Positions 1 to 6,719 are shown, counted from the stretch's first letter. The stretch: DNA of 6,958 nt from Geobacter sp. UBA6802 (GCA_002452325.1 DKFG01000020.1:4967-11924); one strand, 5' to 3'. A program made the numbers and translations. The notes: a model not told the origin generated them from the letters alone.

Positions 1-104
1 AGACCGCCGGTCTTGGCAAAGGGGGACGCCTCTGAAGCGGCAAACAGGATATTGAGTGGTGTCTGCTGGTTGTTGGTCTGTCCTTTTTTTGCCTGTCTGC
101 TCAC
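1..104 (-). CDS. glgA: Glycogen synthase (GT5), N-terminal fragment cut by the left edge
   Basis: Only the first 34 codons lie in the window. Glycogen synthase transfers glucose from ADP-glucose (or UDP-glucose) to the growing end of an alpha-1,4-glucan in the cytoplasm. After a polar extension of about 16 residues the reading frame gives LNILFAASEASPFAKTGG, which is the classic N-terminal signature of family GT5 glycogen/starch synthases: the first Rossmann beta strand followed by the KTGG loop that contacts the sugar nucleotide. The start is GTG at 104-102. It is chosen because a perfect AAGGAG Shine-Dalgarno (complement of 113-118) lies 8 bases upstream and there is no better start before the conserved strand. 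The start overlaps the stop of the upstream hybrid kinase by 4 bases (GTGA), so translation is probably coupled. The N-terminal extension before LNILFAASE is longer than in E. coli GlgA, which begins almost at this strand. Identity is strong from the motif; the body of the enzyme is not visible. Confidence 0.9.
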   Translation of the reverse strand, partial: MSRQAKKGQTNNQQTPLNILFAASEASPFAKTGG

Positions 105-3100
105 GCCAACAACTCCTTTTCAATGACAGCCACTGCACGCTGCAGCTGCAACTCCAGCTCCGGTAACAGGGCCTGGGCTTGCGCCAGATCCCCGGCCCGT
201 GCCGCCTTTTCCAGGTCAGCGGCAACAGCCATGACATAGCGCGCCCCTACTGAGCCGGACTCGCCCTTCAAGCCATGTGCCACACCGGTCAAGGTCTTGC
301 TATCCCCCTGCTGTAGCAGCTCCCTGATCTTGACCAGCTTTTGCGGGGCACTCTCAAGATAGATCCGGTACACGTCCAGCAATACGTCACTGCAGCCCAG
401 ATCGTGATAATTCTTCTGCTGGTAGTCGCGATCCAACGGGTCATCTGCTGTTACTTCTGCTGCCGTCACGGGTGTCATCTCTGTCTCCTCCTGGGTGTGT
501 CCCGGCAGCAGTCGCTGCAAGACATCCACCAGTTTGTCAACCTCAATCGGTTTGGAAAGATACTCGTTCATACCGCTTGCCAGGCAGCGTTCACGATCTG
601 TAGCCAGGGCGTGGGCGGTCATGGCAACCACCGGAATTGCCGGATCAATACCGGCATGTCGACCGCTGCGAATCTCACGCACCGCCTGATAGCCGTCCAT
701 AACCGGCATGGATATATCAGTAATGACCAGATCATAGCTGCCTTTTGCCAGTTCAGCAAGCAGTTGACCGCCATGCTCAACCGCAGCAACCCGGTGCCCC
801 ATGTTCTCCAGCAGACGGCACAGCACCAGCCGGTTAACCGGCTGGTCCTCAGCCAGCAGGATCTTCAACCGTTGCAGCACAAGCTTCTGGTGATCTGGAT
901 CCGTAGACGGTGCTTCCGTCTCATCAGCATCAGCCGGCATGAACGGCAGCTCAACCCTGAACGAGGAACCCTGGCCCGGCGCAGAGGTTACACTGATGGC
1001 GCCGCCCATCAGCTCAGTCAGGCTCCTGCAGATGGCCAGCCCCAGTCCGGTACCGCCAAACTGACGGGTGGTAGAGTTATCGGCCTGGACAAACATGTCA
1101 AAGATCCGGGTCTGGTTTTCTGGCTCTATCCCGATGCCGGTGTCACGCACTACAAAGGCGATCCTGACCGTGCCATCCGGTTGCTCCGGCACCAGTCGTT
1201 CCAATCGCAGACCAACCTCTCCCTGCGGGGTAAACTTGATCGCATTGTTGAGCAGGTTGGTCAATATCTGTCGCAGACGGTCCGGATCCCCCTCCACCAT
1301 CTCAGGCAGGTTGTCCGCCGATGTGAACTGCAGTTGCAGCCCCTTTTCCTCGGCAACCGTGCGGTAGATCGTCAGCAGCGAATCAAGCAGCCTGCTGAGG
1401 CTAAAGCGTGTCGGGCAGAGCTCCAGACTATGGGCCTCAATCTTGGAAAAATCCAGGATGTCGTTAATGATCAGCAACAGTGATTCAGCCGAATCTGCAG
1501 CATAGTCAAGCAACTGCCGCTGCTCATCCGCAAGCCCCGACTGTTTCAGCAAGGCATGGATTCCCATAATGCCGTTCATCGGGGTACGGATCTCATGGCT
1601 CATCACCGCCACAAAACGGCTCTTGGCCTCATTGGCCTCTTCGGCAGCCTGCTTGGCCAGCACCAGCTCCCTGGTCCGCTCGTCAATCCGTGTCTCCAGC
1701 TGCTCATTGATCGTCTTCAGCTCAGTAAAGGCACTGCCGAGGCTTTCTGCCATCTCCCTGACATTGGCGCTCAGCTCACCAATCTCGCGCAGAAAAGTGG
1801 GTTTGGGCCATTGCGGCATGGAGCCTTGGCTGATCTGCCAGGGCAGCTGTTCCGTTACCTGGCGCAACCGAAGAGTTGTCAGCGTCATACCGCCGGTGGC
1901 AAGCCCTGAAGCCATGCAGACCAGCAGCATCAGTCCCAGAATCATCCCCATCTCACGGGCGGCCTGTTGATTCAACTCCTTCAGCCCTGGCCGGTACGGC
2001 ACCGCCACCTGCAGCTCCCATTGAGCTGCGCCGGTCAGCGGCACACGATTGCACAGCTCAGCCTGATCCATCACTGCCAGCCATGGCAGACCGGGACGTT
2101 TCTCCGGGTGGCGTATCGACAGCCCCCGGTCAGCCGCCTTAAAGATGCCGACGCCGGTTGTCAGCGGCTGACCGGCACTATCCATGACATGGAGTACCAC
2201 GCCACGCCGAGCACTGACAAATTCGCTGCGCTGCTGTAACCGCTCCAGCGGAATCAGGCCGGTGGCAACGCCAACCACGCTGCCGTTGCGAATAATCGGC
2301 TGACCAACCGGCGCAACCGGCTCACCCGGACCGTTGGCCGTCTCCATGCGGATCAGATTACCCAGGTACGGTTTGCCACTCTGTAGCGGCATCTGAATAT
2401 GCGGACGGCCGGCAAAGCGGATTGGTGCAGCCGGCAGGGCCTCAACCTGCAGATCAGGATCATGGACAACTTCATGCCCCTGATGATCAAACAGCCCCAC
2501 CCGTCTCAGCTCATGATCCGTATTTCTGATCAGCGCCAGTAACTGCTTAGTCTGAAGATCACGCTGCAGCGGCAGCGTTACCTCGGCAGCCAGTGAGGCG
2601 ACCGAGCGCATCCGCTGCTGCAGCCATTCCCCAAGCAACAGCTGGGTAGCCTCGGTAATTTGGCCTGCCGTCCGGTGCAGCATGGCCTGATGCTGGCGCT
2701 CTCCTGCACGCAGGCCGAACAACAGCATCAGCATCGGCGGGATATAGACCGCAGCAGTTACCAGCAGGGTCAACGCCTCGACAAAGGAGATCCGGTACTC
2801 CGGTGCCCCGGTCCGCACAAAGCAGCGATAGCGGATACCCACAATGACCAGCGCTGCCACCTGGGCATTAAACACCCCGTTCAGACCACAGCGCAGGGCA
2901 ATCACCAGAGCCACGTGGGCTGGAACCCCCAAGAGCAGCGTATAGCCTGCCAGCACCAGCGGTATCCCGAGCAGCAGCCAGTACAACATTACAGCCTGGG
3001 TCAGACGCAGTTTTCGACGCTGCAGCAGGGCGCCAACCATCAGTGGTTCCAGACACAGCACTGCAAACACAATAAGCTCTTGACGCAACAGTAACATACC

Positions 3101-3307
3101 GCAGGCGGCCAGCAGACCGGACATGATCCCGTAGCGGACACCCAGCAGATTCATCAGCACCAGGGGAAGTATTGAGCCGAACAGCAATGAGAGGTGATAA
3201 TACAGCTCTAACGGCAGAAACCGGTTACAGAGCAGCCCGATCAGGCCCAGTGCGATTGACCACAGGCAGGCCTGACGGGAAGAGATGGCAAAGGGGGAAG
3301 AAGGCAT
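101..3307 (-). CDS. Hybrid sensor histidine kinase (7-TM membrane domain, dCache, HisKA, HATPase, REC, HPt)
   Basis: A 1068-residue membrane kinase carrying a full internal phosphorelay. Seven hydrophobic helices (about 13-200) form a membrane sensor domain. A periplasmic double-Cache region follows (about 205-448; GRPHIQ at 300-305 and the ligand-pocket-like PVGQPIIRNGSVVGVATG at 333-350), then another helix (about 452-474). A coiled-coil linker (about 505-562) leads to HisKA with phospho-acceptor H571 (MSHEIRTPMNG). The ATPase domain has its N-box at 684-688, DTGIGI at 722-727 and GGTGLGL at 751-757. The receiver has E820/D821, phospho-acceptor D864, T897 and K919. The C-terminal HPt carries H1011 in AHGLKGESGSVGA. 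All phosphotransfer residues are intact. There is no DNA-binding output, so a separate response regulator is expected but none is in the window. The ATG at 3307 is the first start in frame and has no clear Shine-Dalgarno. The stop overlaps glgA by 4 bases; the upstream hemerythrin is 73 bases away. The ligand is unknown: Cache domains usually bind small organic molecules. Confidence 0.95.
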   Translation of the reverse strand: MPSSPFAISSRQACLWSIALGLIGLLCNRFLPLELYYHLSLLFGSILPLVLMNLLGVRYGIMSGLLAACGMLLLRQELIVFAVLCLEPLMVGALLQRRKLRLTQAVMLYWLLLGIPLVLAGYTLLLGVPAHVALVIALRCGLNGVFNAQVAALVIVGIRYRCFVRTGAPEYRISFVEALTLLVTAAVYIPPMLMLLFGLRAGERQHQAMLHRTAGQITEATQLLLGEWLQQRMRSVASLAAEVTLPLQRDLQTKQLLALIRNTDHELRRVGLFDHQGHEVVHDPDLQVEALPAAPIRFAGRPHIQMPLQSGKPYLGNLIRMETANGPGEPVAPVGQPIIRNGSVVGVATGLIPLERLQQRSEFVSARRGVVLHVMDSAGQPLTTGVGIFKAADRGLSIRHPEKRPGLPWLAVMDQAELCNRVPLTGAAQWELQVAVPYRPGLKELNQQAAREMGMILGLMLLVCMASGLATGGMTLTTLRLRQVTEQLPWQISQGSMPQWPKPTFLREIGELSANVREMAESLGSAFTELKTINEQLETRIDERTRELVLAKQAAEEANEAKSRFVAVMSHEIRTPMNGIMGIHALLKQSGLADEQRQLLDYAADSAESLLLIINDILDFSKIEAHSLELCPTRFSLSRLLDSLLTIYRTVAEEKGLQLQFTSADNLPEMVEGDPDRLRQILTNLLNNAIKFTPQGEVGLRLERLVPEQPDGTVRIAFVVRDTGIGIEPENQTRIFDMFVQADNSTTRQFGGTGLGLAICRSLTELMGGAISVTSAPGQGSSFRVELPFMPADADETEAPSTDPDHQKLVLQRLKILLAEDQPVNRLVLCRLLENMGHRVAAVEHGGQLLAELAKGSYDLVITDISMPVMDGYQAVREIRSGRHAGIDPAIPVVAMTAHALATDRERCLASGMNEYLSKPIEVDKLVDVLQRLLPGHTQEETEMTPVTAAEVTADDPLDRDYQQKNYHDLGCSDVLLDVYRIYLESAPQKLVKIRELLQQGDSKTLTGVAHGLKGESGSVGARYVMAVAADLEKAARAGDLAQAQALLPELELQLQRAVAVIEKELLA
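113..118 (-). promoter_or_regulatory. Shine-Dalgarno of glgA inside the kinase 3' end
   Basis: The minus strand reads AAGGAG, with an 8-base spacer before the GTG start of glgA. It lies within the last codons of the hybrid kinase gene, which fits translational coupling. It decides the choice of the GTG start. Confidence 0.75.
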
Positions 3308-3313
3308 ACCGCA

Positions 3314-3341
3314 AGTGTAGACAAAACAGCGGGAAAAGCAA
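3314..3341 (-). promoter_or_regulatory. Weak candidate sigma-70 promoter directly before the kinase start
   Basis: On the minus strand TTGCTT (3341-3336) and TACACT (3319-3314) are separated by 16 bases. The -10-like box matches 4 of 6 consensus bases and the -35-like box 3 of 6. The -10 ends only 6 bases before the kinase ATG, so transcription from it would begin at about the A of ATG and give a leaderless message. This would agree with the absence of a Shine-Dalgarno there, but the match is weak and could be chance. Confidence 0.22.
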
Positions 3342-3380
3342 GGAATTCTCTGCAGGCTAACGGCCCGGAACCAACCGGTT

Positions 3381-3812
3381 TTACGGCGGTGTCGTCAGTG
3401 GTTGCGACAACAGCCCTTTCTGCTTCAGATGCCGCGCCAGGGCCTTGTCAATCTCCATGATATGACGTGACAGCCAGCTGGTAAAAAACTGCAGCATCTT
3501 GTCAATGATGGCATTGTCGCCTGAGGTAAAGGCATGCCGGTACTCTGTAACCTGCCGTACCAGCTCCTGATGGGAGGCTTTGTGCTCCGCAGTGGCCGGG
3601 TACCCATGCTGCGCCATCAGCTGCTCTTCCAGGGCAAAGTGGGTCTGGGTATACCGTACCAGCTCGCTAAAGATAGTGCCGAGCGGCTCAGGACCTTTGC
3701 CCTGTATAACCGCCTCGGCAAGAGTGTTGGCCAGATCGAACAGGGTACGGTGCTGCCGGTCGATCTCCTGCACCCCTACTTCAAACATCGGACCCCAGAT
3801 CAGCAGTGCCAT
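3381..3812 (-). CDS. Bacteriohemerythrin (di-iron O2-binding protein)
   Basis: A 143-residue, single-domain cytoplasmic protein of the hemerythrin family, which binds O2 reversibly at a non-heme di-iron site within a four-helix bundle. All seven expected ligands are present in the usual order: H21 (in QEIDRQHRTLF), H58 and E62 (HFALEE), H77 and H81 (HKASH), and H117 and D122 (HIMEID). The N-terminal tryptophan followed by the VGVQEID stretch is also typical of bacterial members, and the length is normal for the family. There is no signal peptide. The start is supported by a purine-rich AAGGAAAGGGG stretch just upstream. The gene begins 18 bases after the MCP stop and is almost surely co-transcribed with it. 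In other bacteria such proteins store or deliver O2, or sense it when fused to receptors. Here a role in oxygen handling or in supporting the heme-type chemoreceptor is inferred from position only. Confidence 0.95.
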   Translation of the reverse strand: MALLIWGPMFEVGVQEIDRQHRTLFDLANTLAEAVIQGKGPEPLGTIFSELVRYTQTHFALEEQLMAQHGYPATAEHKASHQELVRQVTEYRHAFTSGDNAIIDKMLQFFTSWLSRHIMEIDKALARHLKQKGLLSQPLTTPP

Positions 3813-3817
3813 ACCAG

Positions 3818-3829
3818 TCCCCTTTCCTT
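3818..3829 (-). promoter_or_regulatory. Ribosome binding site of the hemerythrin gene
   Basis: The 18-base gap between the MCP stop and the hemerythrin ATG is filled by a purine run on the minus strand (AAGGAAAGGGGA), ending 5 bases before the ATG. It fixes the start and shows the two genes are tightly packed with no room for a promoter or terminator between them. Confidence 0.6.
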
Positions 3830-3830
3830 G

Positions 3831-5927
3831 TTACTTCAGGCTGCAGGGGGCCTTGTAGCCGAAGCGGATACCCCCCCAGTGCTTACCGTTGATAAAGATC
3901 GGAACCGAGAGGTCGTTCAGGATTTCACCAGTATCGCGTCGGTAGGTCTGCAGGAGAACACCTTCGGTGTTTTTGGCGCAGCGCATGCCGGTGCTGTCGC
4001 CGAAGATCCGTTTGGTGCGGTTATTGACCTTGTCCACGTCGGGGTTACCGGTCAGTGGCTTGCTGAAGCGCAGGTTATGACAGGGGACATAGGCATTGTC
4101 ATCAAAGCAGATCGCGTAGGCCAGCTTGTCGTCACGGTTAATAATCGCCTCTTGCAACGGCGAAATGACCCGATCAAAGAAGGCGTCAAAACGGGTGGTG
4201 TACTTGGGCGGATCAGTCTTTTTCGAATAGGGTTGGTAGTTGCGGTCAAACAGATCCGCTTCGCTTAAGGAACCATTGTTGAGTGCGGCGGCAACAGCCT
4301 GCAGCACCCCTTCCTGCAACTCCTTGGCAAAGGCTTTGACCTGATCATGATAGTTACCGACCGAGAAGCGCCCCACGGTGCCGTAAATGCTTTCTACGGT
4401 ATCGGCAAAACGGGCAAAGGTTTCCATATTGACCTTCATCATCTGGTTGGTACCACGTGCGGCGTTGGAAATATGGTGAATCTTGCCGGATATTTCGCTG
4501 GTGACCGTGGTCTGCTCGGTAGCGGCAACCGCAATCAGTTCGCTCATCATACGGGAGCTGGAGGCACAGTTCTTGATCTCTTCCAGTTGTCGGCGGGCCT
4601 CTTCCGCCTGACGCAGGGCATCCTGCACCAGGCTGCTCTCCTTACGCATGCTTTCAGCAGCCCGTCGACTTTCCTGCTGGATCTTGCCCACCACCCGTTC
4701 AATATCCTTGGTGGATTTGGTGGTCTTTTCCGCCAGAGAGCGGACCTCATCAGCCACCACAGCAAAACCGCGGCCCGCCTCACCGGCCCGGGCCGCCTCA
4801 ATGGCAGCATTCAAAGCCAGCAAATTGGTCTGGTCGGCAATATCCTCAATCAGGGAGAGCATATCACCGATGCTGGCAGAGGAACGCTCCAGCTCGGCAA
4901 TACCGGACAGGCTCGACTCAACGCTGGCGGTCACGCTGGTCATGCAATGCCAAGTCTCTTTAACCACCTCAAGTCCGGCGCTGGCAGCCGTATCCACCGT
5001 TGCAGCCAGACTGACTGACTGATTGGTGTTCTCAGCCACGTTCTGGATGGTGCTGCTCATCTCCTCGGATGCGGTGGCAACCGTATCAGCGTGCTCCATC
5101 TGTTCCTGCATCTCTTTGGCAATCCGTTCCGTTGCATTGGAAAGCTCGCAGGTGTGGCCGCCCAACTGACAGGCCTGCTGGTAGAGTGAAGCGATAATCT
5201 GGCGCATTGTCTGAGTCAGGTGATTGACCTCGCCGGCCAGATGCCCGATCTCGTCCTCTGAGCGCACCGGCAGCACCTTGGTCAGATCTCCTTCACCCTT
5301 GGCAATATCCTCAACCTGTGCTGACAACTCGCGAATCGGTCGCACTACCAGCCGCGAGATCAACAGATACAGTACTCCGATAATCACAAAGAAAAAGAAC
5401 ACGCCGACCCCGGTCAGTACCAGGGCCAGGTTCTTGGCCTTGGCCACTCCGTCTTCCAGTGAGGTGACCAGCTGCAATCCACCCAGAAACTTGGGACCGG
5501 CGGCGTGGCAGGAGTTACAGCGGGCCTCATTCACCAACGGTGTTGCCAGCACCAATACCTTTTTGCCATCCAGCTCCGTGTTCTGCTCCACTTGTGCGCC
5601 GGTATCCACCGACTGCTTTATCAGATCACTGGTGTCACTACCGGCATACTGTCTGCCGTCAGAGTAGAACATCTGGATCTTGAGGGCAGATCCTCGTTTG
5701 ACCGTCTCCGTCACATACTCGTTAAAGGCCTGGAAATCACCTTTCATTTTGAGTTCGATCAGGTCGTGGATCACATTGGCTGCAGCAAGACGGGCGTTGC
5801 TACGCTGCAGATCAAGCATGGAGGTATAGGAGAGGTAGAGGCTTAAGACCCCAAGGCAGGCGAATCCCACTGAAAGCGTAACAGCAATGGCAATCAGGAC
5901 CTTGGCGGTCAGGCGGGTTCGAAACAT
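3831..5927 (-). CDS. Methyl-accepting chemotaxis protein with periplasmic c-type heme motif and extra C-terminal domain
   Basis: A 698-residue inner-membrane chemoreceptor expected to control CheA through CheW. A transmembrane helix (about 8-31) is followed by a periplasmic domain of about 135 residues that contains C137-N-S-C140-H141, a CxxCH motif for covalent heme c, placed near its C-terminal end just before the second helix (about 167-191). Geobacter sulfurreducens receptors GSU0582 and GSU0935 are established examples of PAS-like periplasmic sensor domains with a c-type heme, and this arrangement matches them. A HAMP domain (about 191-245) and a long signalling coiled coil (about 265-520) follow. 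The hairpin tip is canonical: DQTNLLALNAAIEAARAGE (365-383), then GRGFAVVADEVR. Unusually, a globular domain of about 175 residues (525-698) follows the signalling domain, and no CheR/CheB-binding pentapeptide ends the protein. The start has a strong GGAGGT Shine-Dalgarno, 6 bases upstream. The second axial ligand of the heme is not evident; H54 or M61 are possibilities. Confidence 0.95.
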   Translation of the reverse strand: MFRTRLTAKVLIAIAVTLSVGFACLGVLSLYLSYTSMLDLQRSNARLAAANVIHDLIELKMKGDFQAFNEYVTETVKRGSALKIQMFYSDGRQYAGSDTSDLIKQSVDTGAQVEQNTELDGKKVLVLATPLVNEARCNSCHAAGPKFLGGLQLVTSLEDGVAKAKNLALVLTGVGVFFFFVIIGVLYLLISRLVVRPIRELSAQVEDIAKGEGDLTKVLPVRSEDEIGHLAGEVNHLTQTMRQIIASLYQQACQLGGHTCELSNATERIAKEMQEQMEHADTVATASEEMSSTIQNVAENTNQSVSLAATVDTAASAGLEVVKETWHCMTSVTASVESSLSGIAELERSSASIGDMLSLIEDIADQTNLLALNAAIEAARAGEAGRGFAVVADEVRSLAEKTTKSTKDIERVVGKIQQESRRAAESMRKESSLVQDALRQAEEARRQLEEIKNCASSSRMMSELIAVAATEQTTVTSEISGKIHHISNAARGTNQMMKVNMETFARFADTVESIYGTVGRFSVGNYHDQVKAFAKELQEGVLQAVAAALNNGSLSEADLFDRNYQPYSKKTDPPKYTTRFDAFFDRVISPLQEAIINRDDKLAYAICFDDNAYVPCHNLRFSKPLTGNPDVDKVNNRTKRIFGDSTGMRCAKNTEGVLLQTYRRDTGEILNDLSVPIFINGKHWGGIRFGYKAPCSLK

Positions 5928-5933
5928 GGTAAC

Positions 5934-5939
5934 ACCTCC
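5934..5939 (-). promoter_or_regulatory. Shine-Dalgarno of the MCP gene
   Basis: The minus strand reads GGAGGT with a 6-base spacer to the ATG at 5927. It is the strongest ribosome binding site in the window that is not embedded in coding sequence, and it settles the MCP start. Confidence 0.8.
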
Positions 5940-5970
5940 ACGGAAAAGGGCAGTAACGCTGTGTTGACCG

Positions 5971-5997
5971 GTTGCGGTATTTTAAAGCTGCACTTTA
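5971..5997 (-). promoter_or_regulatory. Candidate sigma-28 (FliA) promoter upstream of the MCP-hemerythrin genes
   Basis: On the minus strand TAAAGTGC (5997-5990) and ACCGCAAC (5978-5971) are separated by exactly 11 bases, the spacing of the sigma-28 consensus TAAAGTTT-N11-GCCGATAA. The -35 half matches 6 of 8 and the -10 half 4 of 8, including the CCG core. A start site near 5964 would leave a leader of roughly 36 bases ending in a good Shine-Dalgarno. FliA control is common for chemoreceptors. The -10 match is modest, so this is a candidate only. Confidence 0.35.
5983..5997. repeat. Short inverted repeat TAAAG-N5-CTTTA
   Basis: A perfect 5-base inverted repeat with a 5-base centre lies over the -35 half of the candidate FliA promoter. 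It could be an operator or simply a by-product of local AT richness; it is too short to decide. Confidence 0.25.
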
Positions 5998-6086
5998 GAC
6001 AAAACCACCTAAAAAACGCAAGAAAAATAATAACAATGTTTGACGCGATGGTGGTTACGGAAAACACGCTCCGACAAAGCAACAAA

Positions 6087-6719
6087 TCAGCTATCCAGCA
6101 GACTGCTCAGCTGCAACAGCTCATCAATGGTCTTGGTCAGTAGCACCGGGCAGCCTGCCTGCTCAGGCAGCCGCAGGTCAATATCATAACGGTCTCCCAC
6201 AAACAGCACTGCCTGAGGCGGTAGGGCCAGATCCCGCAGCAGCTGATCCAGCAGCACCTTATCCGGCTTGGGACGCCAGGTGTCGTTGATGGTGATTACC
6301 CGTTCAAAACAGCCGTCAAGTCCAAGGTGTGTGACAATCTTGTCAGCCAGGGTACGGTTATTATTGGTCAGGAGCCAGCTGGTGTAACGCCTTGCCAACA
6401 GCTCAACCAGCGACCGTACGCGGGGGTCAGGCTCAAGATAGTGGGCCGGCTCCAGCTCGGCAGCAAACCGGCGGTGCATCTCAGGCACCGTTCCCCCCAG
6501 CACTTCAATGGCCACAGCCAGGGTCTGCAGGGTGCCCCGCTCCTGGGTCAGGCGCTGGCGCAACTCCCTGATCCGACTGCCCCCTTCTTCTGGTGTCACC
6601 CCCAGCAGATCAGCGGCATAACGTGACACCGATTCCCATACGGCCTGTTCAAACGGCTCTGAGACGTACAGAGTACCGTCAAGATCGAAGACAATCGCCT
6701 TGATCAGGTCTCGGTTCAT
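6087..6719 (-). CDS. HAD-superfamily hydrolase (phosphoglycolate phosphatase-like)
   Basis: A 210-residue cytoplasmic phosphohydrolase. Motif I is DLDGT at 12-16, with nucleophile D12 and general acid/base D14. A helical cap follows (about 20-90), placing it in the subfamily with a cap between motifs I and II. Motif II is T118 in WLLTNNN, motif III is K151 in RPKPDK, and motif IV is GDRYDID with D176 and D181, so the magnesium and phosphate-binding residues are complete. Similarity in plan to phosphoglycolate phosphatase and pyrophosphatase-type HAD enzymes is clear, but the substrate cannot be read from sequence. Its ATG overlaps the stop codon of the upstream methyltransferase by 4 bases, with only a weak G-rich ribosome site (GGGGG about 8 bases upstream), which suggests translational coupling. 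The N-terminal start fits the family because motif I begins at residue 12. Confidence 0.92.
   Translation of the reverse strand: MNRDLIKAIVFDLDGTLYVSEPFEQAVWESVSRYAADLLGVTPEEGGSRIRELRQRLTQERGTLQTLAVAIEVLGGTVPEMHRRFAAELEPAHYLEPDPRVRSLVELLARRYTSWLLTNNNRTLADKIVTHLGLDGCFERVITINDTWRPKPDKVLLDQLLRDLALPPQAVLFVGDRYDIDLRLPEQAGCPVLLTKTIDELLQLSSLLDS

Larger units (their letters stand above)
5928..6086. other. Intergenic region between the HAD gene and the MCP gene
   Basis: This 159-base gap is the longest non-coding stretch in the window and is visibly richer in A+T than the flanking genes, especially around 6008-6045. It must hold the promoter of the MCP-hemerythrin pair (candidate described separately). 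I see no convincing rho-independent terminator for the upstream HAD gene: the nearest hairpin, CGGA/TCCG just after its stop codon, is short and not followed directly by a T run. Confidence 0.6.

Noticed and set aside
341..1483. Long open frame on the plus strand opposite the kinase (380 codons)
   Set aside because: It lies wholly antisense to the HisKA, HATPase and receiver domains, all of which have intact motifs on the minus strand. Its translation is rich in H, Q and R with no recognisable domain, typical of a shadow frame in GC-rich coding DNA.
3361..3383. Possible terminator CCGG-TTGGTT-CCGG after the hemerythrin stop
   Set aside because: The stem is only 4 base pairs and is not followed by a T run on the minus strand.
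3534..4268. Plus-strand open frame of 244 codons across the hemerythrin-MCP junction
   Set aside because: It spans two real minus-strand genes and the ribosome binding site between them, and shows no family motif.
4347..5018. Plus-strand open frame of 223 codons opposite the MCP signalling domain
   Set aside because: It is antisense to the highly conserved hairpin; its composition is low in complexity and has no domain.
6003..6056. Inverted repeat AACCACC (6003-6009) / GGTGGTT (6050-6056) in the intergenic region
   Set aside because: The arms are 7 bases and 40 bases apart, with an AT-rich unstructured loop and no T run after the stem. It could pair by chance, so it is not called as an operator or terminator.
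5961..6143. Small plus-strand open frame (60 codons) covering the intergenic region and the end of the HAD gene
   Set aside because: No ribosome binding site was recognised, it overlaps the HAD 3' end, and the sequence has no recognisable motif.
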